Below, piece after piece: positions 10,674-21,132 of a stretch of 64,000 nucleotides of DNA. Below the pieces are notes generated by a model. It saw only the letters and a program-made list of their open reading frames with translations. It was not told the DNA's origin and ran no database searches. The stretch is from positions 74,386,753 through 74,450,752 of the forward strand of contig CM051456.1 in the NCBI GenBank assembly GCA_028274465.1, written 5' to 3'. Made by a program: the position numbers and the translations under genes. The DNA comes from Plantago ovata. Taxonomy: Eukaryota; Streptophyta; Magnoliopsida; Lamiales; Plantaginaceae. How positions within the stretch are numbered: position 1 is the stretch's first letter; each line of letters begins with the position of its first letter.

Positions 10674-12019
10674 GGATGATGTCGTTTTTTCACCAATTAA
10701 ATTTGTTTGTAGTCAAAGAACACTTATTCACTACACAAAAGATTTAGTGCAGCGGTAAGATGTTCCCGAGTGTCGTTCTCTTGGGACCTAACGTAGCTTT
10801 TTTTAGTGCGTAACAATTGTAATCAACCAACAAGCAAGTTTGTGTGATTAAACCAAGCACTCATGCAAATCAGAAACTATCAAGCGGAAGATAAAATCAA
10901 ATAGAGAAAGATGTAGGTGGTAGCTTAGTGGACATGACAAACCATGGGTTACAACTTGCTATCATGCTATGAACATTTAAACATACAATAGAGAAGTATT
11001 AATTGACCACAAAGTTGTCACATGCTTTGCATTCGAAAATACGGAATTGGCTACTCCCAATTGTATGGATGATCTAGAAGTATTAAGCGACCATAAGGGC
11101 TGTCACTACCTTGTATTCGAAGATTTGTAATTGACTACTTTAGATCTTACGCAATGGTTCAAAGCACAACAAGCATAATCATAACCCTAGCTATCATGTC
11201 CACATTCTACCACCAATAATCGTGAATTATCTACTTATAACGGATCTTGAAACAAACAACATCATATATGAATAACAATAACAAACATTCATAATCAGAA
11301 TCAAAATAAGGAGAATTGATACAAGTTACCACCGATTGTCACGAGACGGTGGAATGACCAAATCTCACGGATCAAGATACAATGAAGATGAAATTGGATG
11401 TAATCACGTCTTTCTTGATGATAATCAAGCCTCTAGATAATGGATCTGAGCTATGGAGCTTCAAAGAGCTCTCCCAAGCAATTACAAAGTGAAAGGAATG
11501 AAAAAAAGTAACTGAAAATCAGATTTAAGAAGGAAAATCCGAAAACGTAACCGCTGCCAAGCGGACCGCTTGGAGAGGCCAGGCGGAGCGCTTGGCAAGC
11601 GAAGCGCTTGGGCCCTCCAAGCGCTTCGCTTGGCTGCTGTGCCAAAACTACTGGAAAATGAAGCGGAGCGCTTCACTATTCCAGGCGCTTAGCTTGGCTC
11701 CTGGGCAGATTTTTATCTTCCAACTCAATCTTTTTGCCCTCGTACGGCCCTCGGGTGCCTTGGACTCATCCTTCTCAATGCTTATTGATGCTCAAGCACT
11801 CACGAACAAGCCGTGGAGATCAAGAAACTTCAACGAGGCCATTTTCTATCAAAAAAGCTCGTTTTTAGCTCCAAAAACGCCATTTCGTTCCTAAGTGCCT
11901 GAAAATGCAGAAAACACAAAACGTGACACTATTCTACAAAACTAACCAAAAAACTAAGCAAAAAGACAACAAGAGAAGGTAAAAAAGACAAGATAAACGT
12001 GTCAAAAATACGTTCATCA
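10674..12019 (-). repeat. 5' LTR of J (right)
   Basis: 1,346 bp, ending ACGTTCATCA. Its first base is G where the left LTR has T. It carries the module cluster at about 11557-11698. Only a few substitutions against the left LTR are seen by eye. Confidence 0.92.
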
Positions 12020-13578
12020 TTTGGTAACTTCTTCTTCTTGATATAGAAGTACCGGTGGAACCATTTATAGCCCGAGGAGGATGGAGCGTCCATGATGAAG
12101 CCTAGGCCTGGTCGCGCGAAGTATTTGTTGCCCGAGCTCATCGAGACCCTAAAGATCTGATTGAAGTTGTGGAAATTGAGCTCGACCCCGTGCTTCTTGC
12201 AGAATACTCCGAAGCAAACTAAGGTCCCAAAAGCACTTGGCACGGGTTGCCAAGGAGCAATCCCCAGAGTGTTGAAAATCTCGCAGAAAGCTTCGCAGAA
12301 TGGCAAGATCCATCCTCGATCCAAGCTCAAGCAATGAACCGCCATATAGCCTAGAGGCGCATTGTAAAAAGTCTGATCTTTCTTCGGAACGAGGATGTCA
12401 AATTTACTCTCGGGAAGGGTGTACTTCCACCGAAGAGTGGCAATCTCATCCTCCTTTACGGTAGAGGCAGTCGTCGGGATGATGCCATCCTCATTTTTCT
12501 CACCCTCATGATCGGGGAGGTCCACATTGAGAGCACTCTGCGTAAACTTGTTTTGAGTGGCCTTGCTGGATTTAGGCTCCTCGACGGCCTTACCTTTGCC
12601 ACTCTTACTAGAGCGAGAACGCTTCTTCGCTCGCTTAGGCTCCTCCTCAGCTTTTTCTTTTCGAGCAGCTCGCTCCTCGAGATGTTGTTGGAACTCCATT
12701 TTTTCCAGAGGATTTGGTGGTCGGGTATTACTGGGATACGACAGTCAATGGATCGAGGATCCACTGAATGGTAACTGATTTCCTCCTTGGGGGCATACTT
12801 CTTCCCGATGAGAAAGTCTCTCTGAGCTTGCCTGTTCATCTCAGATATTGATGGAAACAAAGGTACTGCGGTGCTCAGACCAGCTTCATCCCCGTGCACG
12901 TCCCTTAAGGCAAAAGGAGTTTCCTCCTCGTCATTAGTGACTATAGTTCGACGAGTGGTTTGAGGAGGGAACCTAACTCTCTTTTGCGGAGGAGTTGTCC
13001 GAGGAGAAGTAGCGTCATCATCATCACTATCAATTATAGTGATGGCCTTCTCGCGTTGGACAGAGTGATCACCTTCCTCGTATAAAGAAAAAGCCAGGTC
13101 TGGCCGCTCCGTGCCATCCATGTCCTCAATCCGAATATCCATTGGAGGAACTACACTGACAGCGCCGTAGTTGCGACCATGAACTTGGGCGGCTAGTGTT
13201 ATCAATTCAGCAGACACCCCCAGGTTAGAAGGACCCCCCCTCCTCTTCGGTCCGGTCGTCGATGAAATCATCGTCCTCGCTACGACATCTTTTTCGAGTA
13301 ACCAGTTGATACTCCGCCTCCTCCTCCTCCTCAGTTTCATCATCATCATCCTCATCATTGGCATCCTCACCTTCTTCACCCTCCTCGAGTTGGTCTTCAT
13401 CCTTGGATTCTTCTTCCTCCCCGGATTCAACAACGGGCTCCTCGCCCACGGCGGCATGCTCCAAAGTAGTGTCTAAGAACGTCGCCGATATCTCTGACGT
13501 ATCGGCTGACGTAGTATGGTCGCTCCCATACTCTTCGACTTCTCGGCGATTCTGGATGTCGTCGTTTCCCTCGGACAT
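12020..13578 (-). pseudogene. Antisense ORF of element M, putative gypsy-type transposon protein
   Basis: Starts at the ATG at 13578 (MSEGNDDIQNRREVEEYGSD). The first ~110 residues are strongly acidic (runs of E and D). A middle segment holds basic and proline-rich stretches (TPPQKRVRFPPQ). A basic segment (KRAKKRSRSSKSGKGK) follows. The C-terminal part (PLGYMAVHCLSLDRGWILPF, then SAFGTLVCFGVFCKKHGVEL) resembles the PF04195-type 'putative gypsy-type transposon' domain; this is from memory, not a search. Two frameshifts are visible: one at a run of seven C near 13234-13240 and one near 12720. J then cuts the gene at 12020; 19 bases of it continue at 6261-6279 before the copia LTR. It is dead here, but its design is that of an independent antisense gene. 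Confidence 0.65.
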
Positions 13579-14784
13579 CCTAAATGGGTAGGCAAAGAAG
13601 AGTTAGGATGGTAGGTGATAGTCCGAGAGGTCCGTTTATGTATATTGATTATGTTCGACCTCCCGAACGGAGAAAAATCTCAAAAAGAAGCAAGCATCAT
13701 GAAAAAAGAAGTTATTCTACGAAAGCGAAGAGCATACACAGAGGCAAGAGCGAGCACGCTACGCGCAACAAAGAATCGAGGAGCACAAGAGTGACCAACC
13801 GCTCAAAAAAGCGATGAGGCGTAAACGTTTACCTCTACAGTTACGATTACCTCTACAGTTATGTTCATACAACGAAGGAGGCAAAGGGGAATTACCGAAA
13901 AATTAAAAGGGGAGACATGCGAATCTACGGTTTGACTACAACATGCAATTTACAGCCATTTTAAGTCTTTTAAGTCCTTGGTCCATTTTCAAGATCGCCG
14001 TATGCCGGAAAGACTTAAGGCGACGGAAAAAGGGCGAAGGGCATATGCCCCGTAACAGCAAAATAAAGGAAGAATGTACAGAATTAAAGCATGTAATCAA
14101 AGCCGGGGTATGAAGACTTACTTGGGAAAGTGTGTTTGAAGGTTGGAAACCGGAAAGTACGTCGGAAAACTCGAAGTCCGCCTGAGAAAACTTGAAGTCG
14201 ATCGGTTGAAAGGGTCCTCGCTCTCCTTTTATATCGACGAGTTTGCTGGTCGATTACTTGTAAAGGCTCCTCGCTCTCTCTATTTGCTCTGAGTGATTAT
14301 GTTGCAAAAAGTGTGGAATGATGCGGTATCGACCTATTTATAGAAGGGTATCTCGGGAATACGAACCATCGCATACCCTCGCTCCATCCGGACCGAACAC
14401 GTGTCCACTATTAACGGTCCAGATCACAACCGCTTGACGGATTTACCGATTTACCCTCCACGCTCCCGCTCCGACACTCTTTCCCAGGAGAACGCGGATT
14501 GCCTAATCACACCGGATAATCCGCGGAGCGAGGACCACGTCACGTGGATAAAATGAAGAGCGACGAGCGACCATTCGTCCGAGAAGAAAAATTGAAGGAT
14601 TACTTTTTTTGTTTTCAATACCGAGGAGCCACTTTCTCATGAAGCTTCTCGAGAAATGGCCGAAAGAAAAAGATGGAAGGAAGTCATTCCATTCCATTCA
14701 CTCACAATTATCTCCTCTAGATAATTTACAAAGAAGATAGCGAAGAGGCAAAAAAATCGAATACCTATTCCCACCAAGGAACAC
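13579..14784 (-). promoter_or_regulatory. Leader, intron and promoter region of the antisense gene
   Basis: On the minus strand a TATA box CTATAAATAG lies at 14343-14334. A strong 5' splice site GTAAGT starts at 14121, and a 3' splice site (CCCATTTAG) ends at 13580, one base before the ATG. This gives a leader intron of about 540 bases. Inside it is a tandem TAACTGTAGAGGTAA pair (about 13826-13860). No other coding sequence is visible. The promoter and intron are inferred from motifs only. Confidence 0.5.
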
Positions 14785-15989
14785 TGATAAACCGAAGTTT
14801 GTCAGACTCAATTAATCAAATAAATTTGTTTTTAGCCAAAGGCGATTCACAACTACAATGAAAATCGTAGTGTAGCAGTAAAATAACCTCGAGTGTCGAT
14901 CTCTAAGGACTATAACTTGCTTTATCTAATTTAACTTAAACTATAAACTCGACAAACGACTTAGCACAGATTTTCTTATCAATAATAATGGAAGTTAGTG
15001 ATAGTATGATCATTCAAAGCATCAGATTAATAATCATGAATGAAGTACCCGATCATTTTGCATAGAAATCTAAGATCATGAACTGTCCAATGTGTTCCAT
15101 TCAATTCAACACTACGAAGATAGAGGGCTTAGATAGATCAAAGAAATAAAGCAATAACTCAGGTCTGATTCGCGTTACAGCCATCATGCATAATTAAGAA
15201 CCCTGGCTAAGAAATCACATACTATCACCAACGATGATTTAGCTACTCATAGATGTCATGCAATCAACAGAAATCAAAGCAAGATTGAATGAAAACATGT
15301 TGAAAGATATAAATATAAATAGAAAAATCGTGAGATACAATGTTACCGACGAAGGTTGTCAATCTCCGAAGAATCGCGAACTCACAAGCAAGATAATCCT
15401 CCAAATTAATAAGAAAAATAGTCTCCTATGCTAAGAATTCCCAGAGCAGGCTCTGGAGAATTCCTATCTAAAACTAATGTGAAAAGTATGGAAAAAGGTC
15501 TGAGAAAGTATGAAAAAACGTAGAAACAGAAGCAACTATATAGGAGTTCGGAACGCGTGGGGCGAATCGCCCCAGACACCGGGCAAACCGCCTGGTGTTG
15601 AGCGAACAGCCTCACATCCCGGGCGAACCGCCCGGGAGCTCCAGTCGGCGGAAACGCATTTTTGACGCGTTTTTTGTCTTCTTTTCCTTTTCGGACTCGG
15701 ATTTTGCCTTCTAGCGACCTTTAAGCCTTGAAACTCGACCCCTAGACCTCAAATCTCATCCGGAACCTTCTAGATAGACCACGGATGACCACGAAACACA
15801 GAATCTTCGTTCTCTTCAATATAATAGTCCGAAAAATCATGTTTTTCACCTAAAACCTGAAAAATGCAAACTAAAGGGAAACGTGACACTATTCTAATAA
15901 AATGCACTATAATATAGCTAAATTATCATGGAGAATAGCTAAATAGGTGAAAAAAGACTCGAATGAAGGTGTAAAATACACGTTCATCA
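14785..15989 (-). repeat. Family A solo LTR (A-3)
   Basis: 1,205 bp from TGATAAACCG to ...CACGTTCATCA, with a perfect 5-bp TSD AACAC at 14780-14784 and 15990-15994. No internal sequence is present, so this is the product of LTR-LTR recombination. It holds four GC hairpin modules (15558-15636), including CCCGGGCGAACCGCCCGGG. Confidence 0.93.
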
Positions 15990-16228
15990 AACACTTACCC
16001 GGATCCGATCTCTGCCCAGTAAATATACCCCTTTTATAAGGTCCGAGCAACGTCTGCTCGCACCCTATAAAAAGGGGGGGAGGGAGAGATAGGAGGAGTG
16101 AAAGGCGCCAAGGTGCGAATACGAAAATCGTTTTTCGCCCACTATTAGTCGAGGCTCTGCTCGACCTCTACTTCAACATATTTCCTCAACTATCTTCTAC
16201 AAAGATACTTGGAAACTAGGGGGACATA
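15990..16228 (+). promoter_or_regulatory. Terminal interior of M: two-way TATA hairpin and PPT
   Basis: Contains a long imperfect hairpin (16028-16077) with outer arms CCCCTTTTATA / TATAAAAAGGGG and inner arms CGAGCA / TGCTCG. The right arm holds a plus-strand TATA (CTATAAAAAGG) and the left arm a minus-strand TATA (CTTATAAAAGGGG). A minus-strand splice donor GTAAGT lies at 15998-15993. The PPT is at 16211-16224. No ORF of note. Confidence 0.5.
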
Positions 16229-17019
16229 TGTTGGTGTTAAAATATGTCAATTCCGCATGTACGAAGTGGAGCGGTCTAAGAGCGCGACAAAGCATCAAGG
16301 GTCGTCCCTCAAGGGGCGCGACCACACCCAAGTATGTCACTAAGGTGTGGCTCGACCAACATAGGGTCCGACCATCACTAAGAGGTCAACCCTCAAGATA
16401 AGCTCACTACAAGGACAATGCAGCTATTGGGCTCGAGGAGCATCTCTAGGGCTCGAGGAGGATCTTACGCCAAGGTGACACCCTCCGAGAGAAACTAGGC
16501 AGAGCACTACGCGGACCACGGACATAAGAGGAAGGCACGAGGACCAAGGGCGACCACCCATGGTTGCTCCCTATGGGACCCGCCTTCCTGATTACTTCAT
16601 GGGACCCAAAAAGTCAATATTGCCCTCTCAACCCTAGCCAAGATGTTTGGGCCAAAGCCCATGGACCTCCTTAATGGGCTTGGGCCTAAGGAAGCTTCAA
16701 TCTCGGTCGGACACTTGTCACGATCCCACATGGAGTGACATTAAAATACTACGAGTATATAAAACACTCATTCATTACCCAGCGGGTAGGCATTCATAGG
16801 TCTCACCCACCACTCACTTACCACATTTACTACTCTTACTAGGGAAGCCCTACAACTCCCTACACGTAAGGTCGTCCCTCCGGTTTGATCCTCGACAAAC
16901 CGGGTACGAGGTACTAAACCCCCCCCCCCCTCCAGTCTCTTTCAGGTACGAGGAAGCTACATGAAGATTTCCTATGATCTTAAGAGGAACACTACATGAA
17001 GAAGACCTAAATAGTTTAT
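16229..17019 (+). repeat. Probable LTR of M
   Basis: Begins TGTTGGTGTTAAAATATG immediately after the PPT. A TATA box GTATATAAAACACTC lies at 16751-16765, followed by a leader-like stretch with a 12-C run near 16920. The 3' end is not certain because no second copy exists in the window; it is set here at the start of the next copia-like LTR. Confidence 0.45.
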
Positions 17020-18149
17020 TGTGACGATCCACTGCGAACTTGGAAAGAAGTACGAATTACCCTTCAACAGTTACTATCAAAAAGAATCATTCTCAATAAT
17101 ATTAAATTAAATATTTACCAATCCAATTGATATTTATTTAATATATATGACTTAAGTTATAAATCTAATTTTAAGTTAATTAATGATTTCCATCAAATGA
17201 AATGTCCTTAACAATAGTAAATCAAATGATATCAATCCAATTGACATTTAATTTACCATAATGCTTAATCGAGAGAATCATCACCTAGTTGTATATGACC
17301 CATAGGCCCTCACATATCACGCAATGATCAAATCAAGGTCTCGGTGAATATTCCTAGACAATCATCACTAGACAATACTAATATGTAAGAAACGTTTATT
17401 GAGGAGATACAAACTGCCTGTGATGTAGAGTACTTTGATGATACGGTCCTTTCATTCTCGAATACTCGAATGAGTCTAGAATATGGATTAGTGTCTATTC
17501 CAATAACTCATCCATTGTCTCCCAATCTTATTAGTCGATCTAGATGGTTATGTCCAAACACCATTTTGACATATATCTTTGCAGTGGCCACTGACTAACG
17601 ATCGCACTAAATATGAGATGTAGAGTATTCTCTACTTGAATCTATTCGGAGGAATGAATTCTGATCTTGGTCCAATCACTCACATCATATGCTTCCTAAT
17701 ATACCCAACGCATGCCGTATCTACCCTACTTTAAGAGTGCAAGCGTTGCGCATGGTCAAAGTGTATTATTCCACATATGATGTTGTATTGACCTCAAGTC
17801 TTAGGACTATTACATCACCCTACAATCCGATACTCCCATAGACACTTAAATAGAATTTACCAAATGGTTTCTCGGTTGGGTATACCAACACTCCCCAAAG
17901 TGTCCATGTGTCCATCATGAATAACCAAACTATTCGCAGCAGTGAGAACTACTACTTCCTCGAAGGATCTGATGCAACACATTCTAGTCTCTATCGCATC
18001 ATTGATATCCCATATCTCAATGACCATCAACTAGTGGCTAATTTTAGGACTTAAGTTCTGACACACAAGCTCCCACTACCAATAAGCAGAATTCGGTAAA
18101 GTACATATCGTCCTTAATGTTGGTTGTCTCTAGGACATATATACTTTCA
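17020..18149 (-). repeat. Second copia-type LTR (Copia-2), in the RT of element E
   Basis: Distantly similar to the Copia-1 LTR: a block with GACCCATAGGCCCTCA (about 17307-17322) and the end GTCTCTAGGACATATATACTTTCA correspond to the same places in Copia-1. The right end abuts E codons for LKQAPRAWYD. The left end is uncertain: TGTGACGATCC at 17020 is a candidate, but the flanks TTTAT and TTATA do not form a TSD. No coding sequence. Confidence 0.55.
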
Positions 18150-19087
18150 TTATATGTTCTAAAGCAAGCACCTAGAGCTTGGTATGATACCTTAGCTAAG
18201 TTCTTGCTGGATAATAGTTTCAAGAAAGGTGAAGTTGATAAAACCTTATTTACCATGAACCTTGATGGTAAAATACTCTTAGTCCAGATTTATGTGGATG
18301 ACATAATTTTTGGATCTAAGGACAAGCAACTTTGTGATGATTTTGCCAAACTCATGACAAACAAGTTTGAAATGAGCATAATGGGCAAATTGAATTATTT
18401 CCTAGGATTGCAAGTCAAGCAACTCAATGATGGAATATTCATAAATCAAGCAAAGTATGCAAAGGAAATGCTCATAAAGTTCAGGATCAAAGAGGAAGAG
18501 AAACCTGAAAAGATACCTATGAGTGTTGGTACCAAATTGGACTATACTAAACAAGACAAAAGTGTGGATGAACACAAGTATAGGAAGCTCATTGGTTCCT
18601 TGCTGTATCTAACAGCAAGTAGGCCTGCCATTCAGTATGTTGTTTGTGTGTGTGCAAGATTTCAATCTGATCCTAGAGAATCACACTACAAAAAGGCACT
18701 CAAAATACTTAAATATGTGAAAGGCACATTCAATGTTGGATTATGGTATCCAAAAGATCCTGGATTAGAATTGGTTGGTTATTCAGATGTTGACCATGGA
18801 GGATCAACTCTTGATAGAAAAAGTACCTCTGGAACTTGTCAGTTTCTAGGTACAAGATTAATTTCATGGTTCATCAAGAAGCAAACTTGTGTGGCCAATT
18901 CATCCACTGAATCTGAATACATTGCGGCTGGTTGTTGCACTGCTCAAATTCTTTGGATTCAGCAACAACTAAGAGATTATGGTATTTCTGCAATAGAAAG
19001 CACCAATCTTTTGTGATAATACAAGTGCTATTGCTATCACGCAAAATCCTAAGTTCCGCTCAAGGAGAAAGCACATTGATATTAGAC
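18150..19087 (+). pseudogene. pol: Reverse transcriptase / RNase H of E, first part
   Basis: The reading frame starts at LKQAPRAWYDTLAKFLL and runs through the catalytic YVDD box (VQIYVDDIIFGS), the RT C-terminal block (GKLNYFLGLQVKQ) and the RNase H domain (GYSDVDHGG, then STESEYIAAGCC). A one-base frameshift at a T run near 19009 puts a stop after ESTNLL; the correct frame (CDNTSAIAITQNP) continues to 19087, where Copia-1b cuts it. The usual D of SDADW is kept but W is replaced. The N-terminal RT is lost to the Copia-2 LTR. Confidence 0.88.
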
Positions 19088-21118
19088 TGTAAGAAAATAC
19101 GGTCAGAGTTACCCCTAGGGTACGCAGCGGAATTTCAAAAATTTTCTTCACATACAGGTTAATTGATTATGTATATGTCGTATATATATAAACACATCAA
19201 TTAGAAGACTAACCTTACTTCCAAAGCAGCTTCCAAGTCTTCGTAATAATCCGGTATATCTTCTCCTTCGCCGAAGTCGAAGATATCTACAATACTCTGA
19301 TTATGTGCAAGACAATAAGAGTTAGTTCCAGCTCCTAGAACCTCAACCTTGGTATCCACGGATGAACAACCTATCGGAAGAATGCTAGGATATTCTTTGT
19401 GTAACCAAGAAGACGGGGCGGCGATTCCTCCGGCAAAGGTGGCACGCGCGTGGAGGCTATATAGAGGAGGGGAGAGCTTTTTATTTTCTCTAAGAAAACT
19501 GGGTAGAATAACTGTGTGTAAAACTATATCCAAAGCTCTCTAATAGTCTACTATATATAGTAGTCAATAGAAGCCTAAAGCATAAGTAATTAGACTTCGT
19601 AAAGGAATAAGAATCTAATTCTTATCGCACTAGCAAACCAATATCAAGTCTAAATTCATTCCCAATAAAATTAAAACTCAATCAGGAAAATCTAACTTAT
19701 CCCTTGGACTTCTAATAGAGGAAGGAGTCAAACTCCTTCCCCTACTCAGCTCCTGCGCGCGCGCGCTCTTTCAGGGACACTAGGTGGGTCCCGATTTTGG
19801 GATTCACTTATAGTTCTTCGGCAATTCAAACTCCAAGTAGATTTTTCCCATGTGCATATGTTAATTCTAAATTAACATATCCTTTCAAATCAAACCTCTA
19901 TTATATTTCCAAAATATAATCTTTAATTGTATTTACATAAAATACAATTAATTAGACAATTCAATTAATAATTCCAAATCATTAATTGAGCCACCAAATA
20001 TTATAATTAATTCCAAATCAATTATAATCCATCAATCACAATTAATTCCAAATTAATTGCGATTCCATCTTCAAGGATATTCTGATAGGCTGAATCACCA
20101 CATAGTGTGACCCATAGGGCCTCATCGTATTAAGCAAGTCCTAGAATAGGCAACATGAAATTCCTAGACGGTTCCATTTGCAATATTAATACATGAGGAC
20201 CTTTGAGAGGTTTCTCAAAGCTAACCCTTTCGTTGCGAAGCCTGTTGCGCTCAACGCGGCGATGGTAACGTCCCTTCATCTGACTTGCTCGAATGCATCT
20301 AGAATCGATGAAGTGTCTATCCCAATAATACATCCACGGGCGTCTCAGGGAGTTGCTTGGTTAAGATATACTTATGACCATCATAATATATCATTTGCAC
20401 TGGCCAGTGACTTTACCAACACAACTATGCAGACTATGAGCAGTACTCTCCTGTGCTACACTTGAGAGATGAATCCTTCACAGAATCACTTATCATCCCC
20501 ATTTGTATGTAGCCATAATCCTGGATCGTGTCTTAGGTCAACTGCTTATTCAGAGCTGACATCGACGGGTCCACCAAGGATATGGGGCAACAAATGTGAT
20601 GATAAAGTCCTGTAAGTACAAAGGACGACTGACATCACTTCGGTGTAGAGTATACATCGATGGGAGTGTCCGGTGGGTACTTCCATTGTTCGATAATCCT
20701 TCTTCAAACAAACGTTTTTCGATTGTCCAACAACCCGTTCCTTGGCCGTGGGATCGGCTCACACTTGCTCCAACAAGTATAACCTCCACGCATACTAGTC
20801 TTGTCTGGTTCATTCAGACCCCTACATCCGAGATGAACCTCGACTAGGGAGAGTTTGGAATAGATGATAACTCACATAGCTCCCACTATCTGTGTGATCG
20901 GTCATCTATCCGAGGGGACATGTTTAATATCAATACAGACAGTAATAGAGATATGACATGTTGCATGCCTGGTGTAATATAAATATGAAAGCGATACTCA
21001 ATGGTAAAAGCAACAAAAATATATTATATTACGTTGACCTGTGTAATAGTACATATATGCCCTCTATAAGGGCTCTATGCCCTTAGTAAGGACTGTCTCT
21101 AGGACATATACACTATCA
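19088..21118 (-). repeat. 3' LTR of Copia-1b
   Basis: 2,031 bp, TGTAAGAAAAT to ...TACACTATCA on the plus strand. Contains the 16-bp palindromic TATA CTACTATATATAGTAG (about 19548-19563) and the intact site GCGATTCCTCC (19421-19431), which is the pre-insertion version of the A-5 target. Confidence 0.92.
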
Positions 21119-21130
21119 ATCTCCCACTTG
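21119..21130 (-). promoter_or_regulatory. PPT of Copia-1b
   Basis: The minus strand reads CCAAGTGGGAGAT next to the 3' LTR end, the typical copia purine tract, just after the pol stop codon. Confidence 0.8.
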
Positions 21131-21132
21131 GA

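Larger units (their letters stand above)
6280..12019 (-). mobile_element. Element J: intact-ended non-autonomous Ty3 element with a gag remnant
   Basis: 5,740 bp, bounded by a perfect TSD TTTGG (6275-6279 and 12020-12024). The LTRs are the same length (1,346 bp each) and nearly identical by eye, so insertion is recent. The PBS is a clean tRNA-Asp type. Internal DNA is only 3.05 kb, holds a broken N-terminal half of gag, and has no protease, RT, RNase H or integrase. J shares PBS, PPT, the CCTATTC hairpins and the PPT-side hairpin with family A, so it is a diverged relative. It would need proteins from another element to move. Confidence 0.9.
6261..17019 (+). mobile_element. Tat-like Ty3 element M: 3' part with antisense gene, interrupted by J and A-3
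   Basis: M survives as 6261-6279, 12020-14784, 15990-16228 and an LTR from 16229. The pieces join once J (TSD TTTGG) and A-3 (TSD AACAC) are removed. The + orientation is set by the PPT GGAAACTAGGGGGA (16211-16224), followed by an LTR starting TGTTGGTGTT. An antisense gene sits between the interior and the 3' LTR. From general knowledge, extra antisense ORFs at this place are a trait of Tat-lineage Ty3 elements. Gag and pol of M would lie to the left and are not in the window. The right boundary is approximate. Confidence 0.6.

Noticed and set aside
16850..17032. Minus-strand ORF at the end of the M LTR
   Set aside because: Short, crosses a poly-C run and the border to the next LTR; no support.
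20596..20847. Small ORFs within Copia-1 LTRs (also 5224-5526, 52456-52659)
   Set aside because: They recur in all copies only because the LTRs are similar; lengths and frames differ and no domain is visible.
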